The notes below the pieces were generated by a model. The model was not told where the DNA came from and ran no database searches. It worked only from the letters and a program-made list of their open reading frames with translations. This document shows, piece by piece, positions 1-7,343 of a stretch of 64,000 nucleotides of DNA. Both the position numbers and the translations under genes were made by a program. Numbering within the stretch: position 1 is the first letter of the stretch; the number at the start of each line of letters is the position of its first letter. Source of the DNA: Atopomonas sediminilitoris (GTDB taxonomy: Bacteria; Pseudomonadota; Gammaproteobacteria; Pseudomonadales; Pseudomonadaceae); NCBI RefSeq assembly GCF_022601735.1, contig NZ_JAKUMM010000007.1, positions 214,532-278,531 of the forward strand, written 5' to 3'.

Positions 1-345
1 CTAGAACCCGCCTTGCACCGCGCCATGCAAGCCAAAGGCTATGTCGCCCTGCCACCACAACAACAAGCCGACTTGCTACTGCGCTACAGCGCCGAGCTAC
101 GCAATAAAACCCTGAAGCAAGTCGTCTTAAAACAAGACGCCCACGGCAGCCTTTACGAAGAGCTAGTCGCCGTGCCAGAGCAAGTGGGCGAGCTCATGCT
201 GAATATTGAAGACACCCGCGATAACCAAGGGGTGTTTAGTGTGCAACTGCGCAATGACATCAAGCCCTCGGCGCAGGATGCGCAAAGTCGTTATAACGGT
301 TTTGCTGAGCGGATTTTGCGGGGGTTTCCAGAGTATCGACCCTAA
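1..345 (+). CDS. DUF4136-like protein, 3' part only
   Basis: The reading frame is open from the first base of the window and stops at a TAA, so this is the C-terminal 114 residues of a longer protein whose start lies upstream. The visible part (Ala/Gln-rich, with a short 'AMQAKGY' stretch and a 'GFPEYRP' end) resembles the C-terminal half of DUF4136 proteins, which are small lipoproteins of unknown function common in Pseudomonas. Because the N-terminus is missing, I cannot see a lipobox. The DUF4136 assignment rests on the general look of the helix-strand pattern and is tentative; the coding call itself is firm. Confidence 0.6.
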   Translation, partial: LEPALHRAMQAKGYVALPPQQQADLLLRYSAELRNKTLKQVVLKQDAHGSLYEELVAVPEQVGELMLNIEDTRDNQGVFSVQLRNDIKPSAQDAQSRYNGFAERILRGFPEYRP

Positions 346-503
346 CCCTCATTCACCAAGCGCAACACACTGAGGATAAATGGACACCATTCTCGCCTTC
401 GCCATAAGCCGTCTCGGCGACTTCATAGCAGAAGTTCTACTCAGAAAATAATAGCTGTAGCACCTCGATTGCAGGCCTAGAAAAATCAATAAGGAAAGAT
501 CAA

Positions 504-1178
504 ATGGAATTGAAAAACGCAGTGCCGTGGGGCCGATCATTGGCAGAATATAAAAAGATGTTCTGCCTTTCTGAACACGATCTAACCAAGTCGATCCTAG
601 GCTGCGGTGACGGCCCGGCATCGTTCAATGCTGAATTGACCAAGCTTGGTGGCTCTGTCACCTCCATTGATCCGGTTTACTCCTTCTCGCACGATCAATT
701 AAAGAGCCGAATCGACGAGGTTTATGATGAAGTCATGCCACAAATGGAGCGCACGAAAAGCAACTACCTATGGAGCACCATAGCCTCCGTCGAAGAGCTT
801 GGAAAAATAAGAATGGCTGCTATGGGGACTTTCCTAGCGGACTACGAACAAGGTAAACAAGAAAACCGCTATATAGACGCGGCTCTACCAAAACTGCCTT
901 TCGAGGCTCAGCAGTTTGATCTTGCCGTTTGCTCGCACTTCCTATTCCTCTACAGCGAGCAACTGAGCCTTCAACAACATTTAGACGCAATCCTCGAACT
1001 AAACCGCGTCGCAAAAGAAGTGCGGATTTACCCGTTAACCACTCTTAAAGGCGAACAGTCAGAGTATGTAGAGCCGCTTCTCATGCACCTTGCTGCACGA
1101 AATATGAAATGCACAGTTTCACGAAGCGATTATCGATTCCAGAAAAATGCAGTCAACATTCTGACAATCACGCCTTAA
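504..1178 (+). CDS. Class I SAM-dependent methyltransferase-like protein
   Basis: This 224-residue protein begins at an ATG preceded by AAGGAAAG. It carries a motif I-like stretch 'ILGCGDGPASFN' (about residues 31-42) with an acidic residue in 'SIDPVY' at the end of the next strand, and a motif IV-like 'FDLAVCSHFLFLY' (about residues 138-150). That layout is typical of class I SAM methyltransferases. The substrate is not identifiable. It stands alone, has fewer GC-rich codons than its neighbours, and lies directly beside an unusual non-coding repeat element, so it may be an accessory gene. A degenerate non-enzymatic relative cannot be excluded because motif I has Cys where the family usually has Gly or Ser. 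Confidence 0.7.
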   Translation: MELKNAVPWGRSLAEYKKMFCLSEHDLTKSILGCGDGPASFNAELTKLGGSVTSIDPVYSFSHDQLKSRIDEVYDEVMPQMERTKSNYLWSTIASVEELGKIRMAAMGTFLADYEQGKQENRYIDAALPKLPFEAQQFDLAVCSHFLFLYSEQLSLQQHLDAILELNRVAKEVRIYPLTTLKGEQSEYVEPLLMHLAARNMKCTVSRSDYRFQKNAVNILTITP

Positions 1179-1205
1179 AGCGCCTTGGCTCCAGTATCAA
1201 AAAAC

Positions 1206-1249
1206 ATCAGCGCCTAGCTAGTTAGGCGCGCTTAATTACGAGCGCTGAT
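1206..1249. terminator. Nested hairpins after the methyltransferase gene
   Basis: GCGCCTA (1210-1216) pairs with TAGGCGC (1223-1229), and an outer pair ATCAGCGC (1206-1213) matches GCGCTGAT (1242-1249). The two are partly alternative folds. They sit about 30 bases after the methyltransferase stop and may end its transcript, but no good T-run follows. The outer arm runs straight into the repeat element starting near 1250. Confidence 0.35.
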
Positions 1250-1720
1250 TTCGCCTCCCGGCGACTTACTATTCTTTGCGAAAGAATAGTAAGCACAAGA
1301 AACAGGCCCCCGCCATTGGCCCGGCTGCGCCGGGTTCCCTCACTCCAGGCTTCTTCCAGAGGCCCAGCCCGAAGGGGGCGTTGGTGCAGGTCGATGGCTT
1401 GGCGGTTTCAATGTGTTAGCTGTTGTTGAGCTGACGTATTTCAATTGTTGATGTTTTGAAAACGCATTTCGTGCGAAGGCGACAACCCCTTGGTGTTCGG
1501 CTGAGCAGAGGGTTTGCGCAGCGGGGCGCGAGACAGGGATGTCGAGCGAGTGGCGATGGGCCAGGATGGCCATTCGCCGCGACCCGTGGAGCAGGCCCGG
1601 CGCGAAGGGAGTTTGGCCGCAGGCCAAACCCGGACACAGGGTGCCCTTCTTCTTTGGTTACTTTCTTCTTGGGCACGCAAGAAGAAAGTGACGCGCCGGG
1701 AGGGCGCAATGAAATGCATC
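1250..1720. repeat. Composite inverted element: two diverged hairpin modules facing outward
   Basis: The gap between 1179 and 1784 holds no credible gene. It contains two related modules in opposite orientation. The left module, read on the minus strand from about 1390 to 1250, ends in a perfect 13-bp hairpin (arms 1265-1277 and 1281-1293, loop GCG) followed by GTCGCCGGGAGGCGAAAT. The right module, on the plus strand from about 1500 to 1720, ends in a 15-bp hairpin (arms 1657-1671 and 1678-1692, one G-T pair) followed by GCGCCGGGAGGGCGCAAT. Both have TTACT...TTCTT arms and a GC-rich lead-in. Sequences like the right module recur in Pseudomonas and Xanthomonas genomes from memory; that recollection needs a search. 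Confidence 0.6.
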
Positions 1721-1784
1721 AACTCACGCGGGAATCAGCTTGCCGCAAAAGCTAAGTCAAACAAACCGCAGCAACTAACCTCGC

Positions 1785-2162
1785 TTACCCACGACGCCCC
1801 ATCAAAAACACCGCCAACACCAAGCTCACGCCCTCTAGACCCAGCGCAATGTAATTGAACTGTTGCTCACCACCGTCGATAAAAATCCCCGCCAAACGCG
1901 CGCCAAACATCGCAAAGTAAGCGATACCCAACAGACGCAAGGCGTTAAAACGATCCGCCTCACTCTTTAGGCTCAACAGCAAATACACGGCCAAACCAAT
2001 CTCTAAGCCGCCGTAGTAAGCGCGCACATCGGTCACCGCGGCGGAGGTCAACAACCCCATGCCCGACAGTTCGGCCATCTGCAGCGGCACAATCAAGTAG
2101 GCCAAGCCAAAGCCCAGCAAAGCCACCGCCTGCAGAATCAAAAACGCTTGTTTCACTCGCAT
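1785..2162 (-). CDS. DUF4345 family membrane protein
   Basis: This 125-residue protein is almost entirely hydrophobic with four predicted membrane helices (about residues 6-28, 45-65, 73-92 and 103-121). The motif 'RAYYGGLEIGLAVYLL' in the second helix is the hallmark I associate with DUF4345, an inner-membrane family of unknown function. The chosen ATG has GGAGTGATGT just upstream. It is convergent with nothing nearby and lies back to back with the DUF411 gene, about 140 bp apart. No function can be proposed beyond membrane location. Confidence 0.75.
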   Translation of the reverse strand: MRVKQAFLILQAVALLGFGLAYLIVPLQMAELSGMGLLTSAAVTDVRAYYGGLEIGLAVYLLLSLKSEADRFNALRLLGIAYFAMFGARLAGIFIDGGEQQFNYIALGLEGVSLVLAVFLMGRRG

Positions 2163-2304
2163 ACATCACTCCTCAAAACGCCCCAGCCGGAACGTAGACA
2201 AAAACAGGCCGCCAGCATACCCATGCGCTGACAAAGGTCAAAGCCAAGCGCATCTGCCGTACCATAGACTGACACCTTACTCGCCAGCATCTTACGGAGT
2301 CTGC

Positions 2305-2745
2305 ATGTTGTTAATCCGCGCCAGCCTTATCGCCGCCCTAAGCCTTTCAAGCTTCGCCAGCATGGCCGCTGAAGTGATCGACGTGTACCGCAATGAAAGC
2401 TGTGGCTGCTGCAAAGCGTGGATTGAGCACTTAGAAGACAACGGCTTCACCGTACAAGACCACGTAGAAAACGACATGAGCGCGATCAAACAACGCCTTG
2501 GCGTGCCGTATGCCATGGGCTCGTGCCACACCGGCGTATACCAAGGCAAATTCGTTGAAGGCCATGTGCCTGCCAGCGATATCTTGGCGCTCAAACAGCG
2601 CAATGACTTGCTCGGCCTTGCCGTGCCCGGCATGCCCCTAGGCTCGCCCGGTATGGAGATGGGCGCCCGCAAAGAGGCCTACGACGTGGTTGGCCTGCAT
2701 AAAGACGGCCAGAGCGAAGTGATCCAACACTATGCCGGCGAATAA
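2305..2745 (+). CDS. DUF411 periplasmic metal-binding-like protein
   Basis: The 146-residue protein has a signal peptide (residues 1-21, cleavage after SMAAE-type AXA) and a thioredoxin-like N-terminal part with the cysteine cluster 'ESCGCCKAW' (about residues 30-38), then a conserved 'GSCHTG' (about 73-78) and 'EGHVPASD'. These are the defining features of DUF411, whose members are often found near copper-resistance genes and are assumed to bind metal. Here there is no copper operon beside it. The ATG is preceded by CGGAG at good spacing, and a strong terminator follows. The metal role is family inference only. Confidence 0.85.
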   Translation: MLLIRASLIAALSLSSFASMAAEVIDVYRNESCGCCKAWIEHLEDNGFTVQDHVENDMSAIKQRLGVPYAMGSCHTGVYQGKFVEGHVPASDILALKQRNDLLGLAVPGMPLGSPGMEMGARKEAYDVVGLHKDGQSEVIQHYAGE

Positions 2746-2750
2746 CCGAC

Positions 2751-2785
2751 TGCGCCGCTGTACTGCGGCGGCGCACTATTTTTTT
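2751..2785 (+). terminator. Rho-independent terminator after the DUF411 gene
   Basis: TGCGCCGC (2751-2758) pairs with GCGGCGCA (2768-2775) and is followed by a run of T (2779-2785), six bases after the stop codon of the DUF411 gene. Confidence 0.75.
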
Positions 2786-2794
2786 CGCGCAACG

Positions 2795-2828
2795 AAAAAA
2801 GCCTGAGTCTTGCGACTCAGGCTTTTTA
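2795..2828 (-). terminator. Bidirectional terminator of the tRNA pair
   Basis: GCCTGAGT (2801-2808) and ACTCAGGC (2815-2822) form a stem flanked by A-run on the left and T-run on the right. Read on the minus strand it sits a few bases after the 3' end of tRNA-Asp and ends in T residues; it could also back up the plus-strand terminator. Confidence 0.8.
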
Positions 2829-2831
2829 ATA

Positions 2832-2908
2832 TGGCGCAGCGGACGGGACTCGAACCCGCGACCCCCGGCGTGACAGGCCGGTATTCTAACCGACTGAACT
2901 ACCGCTGC
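2832..2908 (-). tRNA. tRNA-Asp (GTC)
   Basis: The minus strand gives a full 77-nt cloverleaf: acceptor arm GCAGCGG/CCGCTGC, D-loop with AGTCGGTTAGAA, anticodon loop CCTGTCACG with GTC, T-loop GGTTCGAGTCC, discriminator G and encoded CCA. It is closely similar to enterobacterial tRNA-Asp. tRNA-Val lies 15 bases upstream on the same strand, so the two are co-transcribed. Confidence 0.97.
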
Positions 2909-2923
2909 GCGTTACCTCAAGAG

Positions 2924-2999
2924 TGGTGGGTGGTGACGGGATCGAACCGCCGACCCGCTGCTTGTAAGGCAGCTGCTCTCCCAGCTGAGCTAACCACCC
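2924..2999 (-). tRNA. tRNA-Val (TAC)
   Basis: The minus strand gives a 76-nt cloverleaf with acceptor arm GGGTGGT/ACCACCC, D-loop AGCTGGGAGA, anticodon loop CTTACAA (TAC), T-loop GGTTCGATCCC and encoded ACCA. It is the first gene of a two-tRNA transcript with tRNA-Asp. Confidence 0.97.
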
Positions 3000-3157
3000 G
3001 TTTGCTCTCGAAGTGGGGCGCATTCTAGGGAGCAGAACTGCGCTTGGCAACCCCTGTTTTTAAATTTTTTTATGTAATAGCAATAAGTTACGACTTGCCC
3101 TTGGCCTTGTGCCGCTGACACGGGAATAATGCCCTTTTGCGCCGAGAGTGATGTTTT

Positions 3158-4075
3158 ATGTGGTTTCGTAACCTGCTGGTTTATCGCCTGACTCAAGACC
3201 TGCCCCTCACCGAAGACGGTTTAAATGAAGCCCTTGCGCAAAAGCCTGCGCGCGCCTGCGGCTCGCAAGAGCTCGCCACCTACGGTTTCACTCCAGCACT
3301 GGGCAAACACAGCGACGCGCTGGCCCATGTCAGCGGCGACTTTTTCTTAATTGCTGCGCGCAAAGAAGAACGCATCCTGCCCTCCAGCGTGGTGCGTGAT
3401 GCGGTAAAAGAGAAAGTCGACGAGATCGAAGCGCGCGACCATCGCAAGGTCTACAAAAAAGAGCGCGACCAGATCAAAGACGAGATCACCCAAACCCTGT
3501 TGCCGCGCGCTTTCTTGCGCCGCTCCACCACGTGGGCGGCCATTGCCCCGAAGCAAGGCTGGGTATTGGTCGACGCTTCCAGCGCCAAGCGAGCTGAAGA
3601 CTTGCTCAGCACCCTGCGCGAAGCACTGGGCAGTCTGCCTGTGCGTCCGCTGTCGGTAAAAATCGCCCCGGCGGCCACGCTGACCCAGTGGGTCAGCGAA
3701 CAAGCCGCCAGCCATGATTTGGTGATTGGTGATGAGTGCGAGCTGCGCGACAGCCACGAAGACGGCGGCATCATCCGCGCCAAACGCCAAGACCTTACCA
3801 GCGAAGAAATCCAGCAACACCTCACCGCCGGCAAGCAAGTGGTGCGCTTGAGCCTCGCGTGGCAAGAAAAACTGAGCTTCTTGCTCGACGACAAGCTCGG
3901 CATCAAACGCCTGCGCTTTGAGGACTTACTGCAAGACCAAGCCGCCGAAGAAGGTGGCGACGACGCAGCCGCACAAATGGACGCCAGCTTCACCCTGATG
4001 ATGCTGACCTTCAAAGAGTGCCTGCCGCAACTGATCGAAGCCCTCGGCGGCGAAGAAGTCCCCAGCGGCATTTAA
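3158..4075 (+). CDS. rdgC: Recombination-associated protein RdgC
   Basis: The 305-residue product matches the usual RdgC length (about 300) and begins with the characteristic '[12 protein letters not shown]'. Other family signatures are '[11 protein letters not shown]' (about 47-57), '[14 protein letters not shown]' (about 75-88) and the acidic '[18 protein letters not shown]' near the C-terminus. RdgC forms a ring-shaped dimer around DNA on the nucleoid and limits RecA-driven recombination. The gene has its own short upstream region after the tRNA pair and is convergent with the MerR gene. No abnormal residues were seen. Confidence 0.95.
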   Translation: MWFRNLLVYRLTQDLPLTEDGLNEALAQKPARACGSQELATYGFTPALGKHSDALAHVSGDFFLIAARKEERILPSSVVRDAVKEKVDEIEARDHRKVYKKERDQIKDEITQTLLPRAFLRRSTTWAAIAPKQGWVLVDASSAKRAEDLLSTLREALGSLPVRPLSVKIAPAATLTQWVSEQAASHDLVIGDECELRDSHEDGGIIRAKRQDLTSEEIQQHLTAGKQVVRLSLAWQEKLSFLLDDKLGIKRLRFEDLLQDQAAEEGGDDAAAQMDASFTLMMLTFKECLPQLIEALGGEEVPSGI

Positions 4076-4079
4076 CCGC

Positions 4080-4116
4080 TCAGGCCATAGCCCGTACTCA
4101 GCGCGCTATGGCCTGA
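4080..4116. terminator. Hairpin shared by rdgC and the MerR gene ends
   Basis: TCAGGCCATAG (4080-4090) pairs perfectly with CTATGGCCTGA (4106-4116). The right arm lies inside the last codons and stop region of the convergent MerR gene, so the fold would serve as an end signal for rdgC while overlapping the coding end of its neighbour. There is no long T-run. Confidence 0.5.
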
Positions 4117-4508
4117 CTCTTGGGGGCTGGCCGTTTACCGGCCAACTTAAGTATCCGCAAAAAATTAGGGCACTCTAAGTGACTGGGCGCTTGGCACTCA
4201 GCCGCGTGCAGCAAGCCCTCGCGCATCCTTGTTAACTGCCGAATATGCGCACTGAGCTGTGCGGCTTTATCGCGCAGCAATTGCCGATCAATCTCGCCCT
4301 TGGACGACTGAAACAAGCCGGCAATTTCTTCCAGCGAAAACCCCACCTGCCGCGCCAACGTAATCAACGCCAAGCGCTGCACCACTTGCGCATCAAACTG
4401 ACGCCGCAGGCCGTTGCGCCCATTGGAGCGAATCAGGCCTTTTTCCTCATAAAACCTAAGCGTTGACGCTGGCAACCCTGAAGCCTGTGCCACCTCACCG
4501 ATATCCAT
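4098..4508 (-). CDS. MerR family transcriptional regulator
   Basis: The 136-residue protein starts with the MerR winged-helix signature: 'IGEVAQASGLPASTLRFYEEKGLI' (about residues 3-26) and 'RRQFDAQVVQRLALITLARQVGFSLEEI'. A long helix and a C-terminal 'CQAPSHLECPNF' follow. The two cysteines could sense metal or redox, but the four-cysteine iron-sulfur cluster of SoxR is absent. It is divergent from a thiopurine methyltransferase gene, and the gap holds a long-spacer promoter with a TCAAGTTAACTTGA palindrome, the classic MerR arrangement. I infer that it controls itself and tpm; the inducer is unknown. Confidence 0.85.
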   Translation of the reverse strand: MDIGEVAQASGLPASTLRFYEEKGLIRSNGRNGLRRQFDAQVVQRLALITLARQVGFSLEEIAGLFQSSKGEIDRQLLRDKAAQLSAHIRQLTRMREGLLHAAECQAPSHLECPNFLRILKLAGKRPAPKSQAIAR

Positions 4509-4530
4509 AACACCTGCCTCCTAATTCCGC

Positions 4531-4566
4531 TTGACCTCAAGTTAACTTGAAGAAGCAGGATAGCGC
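4531..4566 (+). promoter_or_regulatory. MerR-type operator/promoter upstream of tpm
   Basis: A perfect -35 box TTGACC (4531-4536) is followed by the palindrome TCAAGTTAACTTGA (4537-4550), which resembles the SoxR-type box. A weak -10 candidate (around AGGATAG, 4557-4563) would lie 19-20 bp from the -35, the over-long spacing that MerR proteins correct by twisting DNA. It lies between the start of the MerR gene (4508) and tpm (4619). Confidence 0.65.
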
Positions 4567-4618
4567 ATCGCCCGCCAGACAAATGCTGCAGCGGGCACTC
4601 AATGCACAGGAGAAGATC

Positions 4619-5263
4619 ATGAACGCAGACTTTTGGCACCAGCGCTGGACACAAAACGAAATTGGCTTTCACGAAGGCCACGTCAATCAGCAGCTGTTTC
4701 GTCACCATCAGCAGCTAGGGCTGGCGCAAGGTTGTTGGGTCTTTGTACCGCTATGCGGCAAAACCAACGATATCGCTTGGCTGCTCAGCCAAGGCTATCA
4801 AGTTAAAGGCATCGAGCTGCATGAAGCCGCCGTTATTGAGCTTTTTGAGCAGCTGCAGATCAGCGCTGAAGTCAGCACTCAAGGCTCGCTCAAGCGCTAT
4901 AGCGCGCAAGGCATTAGTATTTTTAGCGGCGATGTTTTTGCCCTAACTCAAGCGCTGCTCGGCCCAGTGGATGCGGTGTATGACCGCGCTGCCTTGATTG
5001 CTTTGCCCGACGAGATGCGCCAGCGCTACGCCCCACACCTACTGGCCATCACGCAGCATGCCGCGCAACTGCTTATTTGCTACGAATTTGATAAGCAACA
5101 GCGCCAAGGCCCGCCCTTTTCCGTTGAACTCGACGAGATTCAACTCTTATACGGCCAGGCCTTTGCTTTTAATCGACTCGAGCGCCAAGTGTTGCCGCAG
5201 TTTTTAGAAGGTGTTGATGCCACAGCCGTGGCGTGGCTACTCAGCCCCAAGCCGCAACTGTAA
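4619..5263 (+). CDS. tpm: Thiopurine S-methyltransferase
   Basis: The 214-residue protein starts 'MNADFWHQRWTQNEIGFHE' and carries 'VFVPLCGKTNDIAWLLSQGYQVKGIE' (about 40-65), the SAM-binding signature of bacterial TPMT, followed by 'VDAVYDRAALIALP' and 'LLICYEF'. Bacterial TPMTs methylate thiopurines and, in Pseudomonas, selenium and tellurium oxyanions. I chose the ATG at 4619, with AGGAGA eight bases upstream, over an earlier in-frame ATG at 4547, which falls inside the operator palindrome. Control by the divergent MerR protein is an inference from the promoter. A hairpin follows the gene. Confidence 0.92.
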   Translation: MNADFWHQRWTQNEIGFHEGHVNQQLFRHHQQLGLAQGCWVFVPLCGKTNDIAWLLSQGYQVKGIELHEAAVIELFEQLQISAEVSTQGSLKRYSAQGISIFSGDVFALTQALLGPVDAVYDRAALIALPDEMRQRYAPHLLAITQHAAQLLICYEFDKQQRQGPPFSVELDEIQLLYGQAFAFNRLERQVLPQFLEGVDATAVAWLLSPKPQL

Positions 5264-5271
5264 AGCCGCTA

Positions 5272-5301
5272 CACCTTGCCCAGCCTATGCCGGGCAAGGT
5301 G
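5272..5301. terminator. Hairpin between tpm and azlD
   Basis: CACCTTGCCC (5272-5281) pairs perfectly with GGGCAAGGTG (5292-5301) between the convergent ends of tpm and azlD. The T-run is short, so strength is uncertain. Confidence 0.6.
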
Positions 5302-5304
5302 CCT

Positions 5305-5631
5305 TTAGCTCAACCACCATTTCATGCTGCCAAACACGGCAAACCCTGCCATTAAGGTCAACAAGAGGTTCCCGGTGCGCACGGCCAATACACCTGCAGC
5401 CAGCGCGCCCAGCAAATACGGGTTGCTCAGGCTAAGCTGCACCGCTCCGCCCTGTGGGGCCAGCACCATCGGCACGATAATCGCGGCAAATACGCTCACC
5501 GGCACATAACCCAAAGCCCGCTGCCAGCGCGGCGAAAACTGCACGCCGGGCAAGGCAAACAAACTAAAACGCGTCGCGAACGTCACCAACGCCATCGCCA
5601 CCACGAGCAGCCACACCGATTGATCGCTCAT
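5305..5631 (-). CDS. azlD: AzlD family branched-chain amino-acid exporter subunit
   Basis: The 108-residue protein has about four membrane helices and the AzlD pattern '[15 protein letters not shown]' (about residues 14-28) with '[19 protein letters not shown]' (about 38-56). AzlD is the small partner of AzlC in exporters of branched-chain amino acids. The ATG overlaps the azlC stop by four bases (ATGA), so the two are translationally coupled; an upstream in-frame start would run deep into azlC and is unlikely. Confidence 0.88.
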   Translation of the reverse strand: MSDQSVWLLVVAMALVTFATRFSLFALPGVQFSPRWQRALGYVPVSVFAAIIVPMVLAPQGGAVQLSLSNPYLLGALAAGVLAVRTGNLLLTLMAGFAVFGSMKWWLS

Positions 5632-6386
5632 GACGGCTCCTTGGCAGTGCTGCGCATCTCGAACAACACGCCGCAGGCAATGCCCGCCGCCGTCGCCAAT
5701 AACAAACCGGTGTTGTAAGGCCAATGACGCGTCAACACGGCGACACCACCGGCCACTAACGCCGCCAACCACTGCGGCTTGTGCTTGAGCATGGGCAACA
5801 AAATGCCAATAAAGCTGGCGACCAGGGCGAACTCCAACCCCCACTGGTTGACATTCGGCAGCGCTTGGCCAAACAGCGCGCCTAACAAGCTACACAGCTG
5901 CCAACTGCTGAACATGGCCAACACCGTGCCGGCAAAATACCAATGCCCATGCTCGCCCAGCTCGCCTTGTTCTAGCCTACGCAGCATCACGGCGTAGCAT
6001 TCATCGGTTAAGCCGAAGGCCAACCCCATACGCCACGGCAGCGCTAAATGCTTAATCACGGGCTGCAAACTGGCGCTGTACAGCGCATGCCGGGCGTTCA
6101 CAATCAACGTCGTCAACACAATGACCGCCACACCAGCCCCCGCGCCGAGTAAGCCCACCGCAATAAACTGCGCGGCACCCGCAAACACCAGCAGCGACAT
6201 ACCCAATGCCTGCCACACGCTAAGCCCGGCCCCCACGGCCAATGCGCCAAACAGTAAACCAAAGGGAATGGCACCGATAATCATCGGCAGCGTATCGCGC
6301 GCGCCTTGGGCCAGCAGGCGCCACGGCGTATCGGTGGAAGAAGGGCAATAATCGCCAGCAGGGGCGCAGCGCGGCAGGTTTTCCAT
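5628..6386 (-). CDS. azlC: AzlC family branched-chain amino-acid exporter
   Basis: The 252-residue inner-membrane protein has the AzlC hallmark '[28 protein letters not shown]' (about residues 28-55; first part conserved) and '[13 protein letters not shown]' (about 116-128), plus '[11 protein letters not shown]'. It forms a two-gene operon with azlD and probably exports valine, leucine, isoleucine or an analogue; the substrate is family inference. No regulator of the Lrp/AzlB type is next to it. The N-terminal 25 residues before the first helix are less typical, so a slightly later start is possible. Confidence 0.88.
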   Translation of the reverse strand: MENLPRCAPAGDYCPSSTDTPWRLLAQGARDTLPMIIGAIPFGLLFGALAVGAGLSVWQALGMSLLVFAGAAQFIAVGLLGAGAGVAVIVLTTLIVNARHALYSASLQPVIKHLALPWRMGLAFGLTDECYAVMLRRLEQGELGEHGHWYFAGTVLAMFSSWQLCSLLGALFGQALPNVNQWGLEFALVASFIGILLPMLKHKPQWLAALVAGGVAVLTRHWPYNTGLLLATAAGIACGVLFEMRSTAKEPS

Positions 6387-6541
6387 GATGAGTTATTCCG
6401 AATAACCCCATCAACACCATGTCAACGGCAGGTCACGCTAACAAGCCACGCGCAGCGCTGACAAGCACAGCCGAACACACAAAGCCCTGAACAGTTAGCG
6501 CAGCTGGTTATACTCAAACCAACAACAATAAGGGAGTCACC

Positions 6542-7222
6542 ATGCCGCGCCTTATCCCCCTTGCCGACAACCTGTGGGTCGCCAGTGCGCCCAATCGTTT
6601 TTTATGCTTTGAAGTCGGTACCCGCATGACGCTCGTACGCCTAAGCAGCGGAGCGCTATGGCTGCACTCACCGATTGCCTTAGATGCGGCGCTAAAAGCT
6701 GAAATTGACGCCTTGGGCGAGGTGCAATTTATTGTTTGCCCCAATGATTTCCATCACCTGTTTGCCCAAGATGCCGTCGCCGCCTACCCCAGCGCGCAGC
6801 TGTTTGGGCCAGCGACACTGGCGAAAAAGCGCCCTGATCTGCGCTTTGCCTCGTTATTCGATGGTGACACGCCCACGGCATGGCGCAGTGATCTCTGCGC
6901 CATCAGCATCCACGGCAGCCTGCTGCACGAAACCGTGTTCTATCACGGCGCCAGCCAAACGCTGATCTCCAGTGACTTGCTTGAGAACTTCCACCACTGC
7001 GATCACACGCCGACACGCTGGTGGTTAAAGCTCGGCGGCTGCTACGGCAAAGCCACTTGGCACCGCGTGCTGCGCCTGACGTACACCGGCCGCAAAGCCG
7101 CACGCGCCAGCATTGACCAACTGCTCGCCTTGCCGCTTAAACGCATCATCTTGGCCCACGGTGAGATCATTGAAGACAACGCCAACACCGTGCTGCGCGA
7201 GGGCATGGCATGGCTCAAATAA
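6542..7222 (+). CDS. DUF4336 domain protein (metallo-beta-lactamase-like fold)
   Basis: This 226-residue protein begins at an ATG with AAGGGAG ten bases upstream. It reads 'LADNLWVASAP' at the N-terminus, 'FIVCPNDFHHLF' (about 61-72), 'SQTLISSDLLENF' (about 139-151) and 'LPLKRIILAHGEII' (about 198-211). The spacing of His and Asp clusters recalls the metallo-beta-lactamase fold, and the overall look fits DUF4336. The full HxHxDH motif is reduced to 'NDFHH', so enzymatic activity is doubtful or different. Function is not known. It precedes the large hybrid kinase gene on the same strand, 121 bp apart. Confidence 0.8.
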   Translation: MPRLIPLADNLWVASAPNRFLCFEVGTRMTLVRLSSGALWLHSPIALDAALKAEIDALGEVQFIVCPNDFHHLFAQDAVAAYPSAQLFGPATLAKKRPDLRFASLFDGDTPTAWRSDLCAISIHGSLLHETVFYHGASQTLISSDLLENFHHCDHTPTRWWLKLGGCYGKATWHRVLRLTYTGRKAARASIDQLLALPLKRIILAHGEIIEDNANTVLREGMAWLK

Positions 7223-7343
7223 GCGCCGTTCTACGACCAAGGTCGTAAGCGGCTGTGCCTGACGCCTAACGCGCAACCTGTAACACTGCGGCTATTGATG
7301 GCTCTGCGCAGGCAACGCCTGCTTCGCTGCACAAGGATTGAGG

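Noticed and set aside
1210..1229. Possible integron attC site: GTTAGGC core at 1221-1227 with an inverted GCGCCTA
   Set aside because: No matching upstream GCCTAAC core in the right place, no second site and no integrase; the hairpin is explained as a simple terminator-like fold.
1340..1858. Five overlapping open frames of 93-114 codons on both strands
   Set aside because: Arg/Pro-rich, mutually overlapping, no start signals and no domain; they arise from the GC-rich repeat modules.
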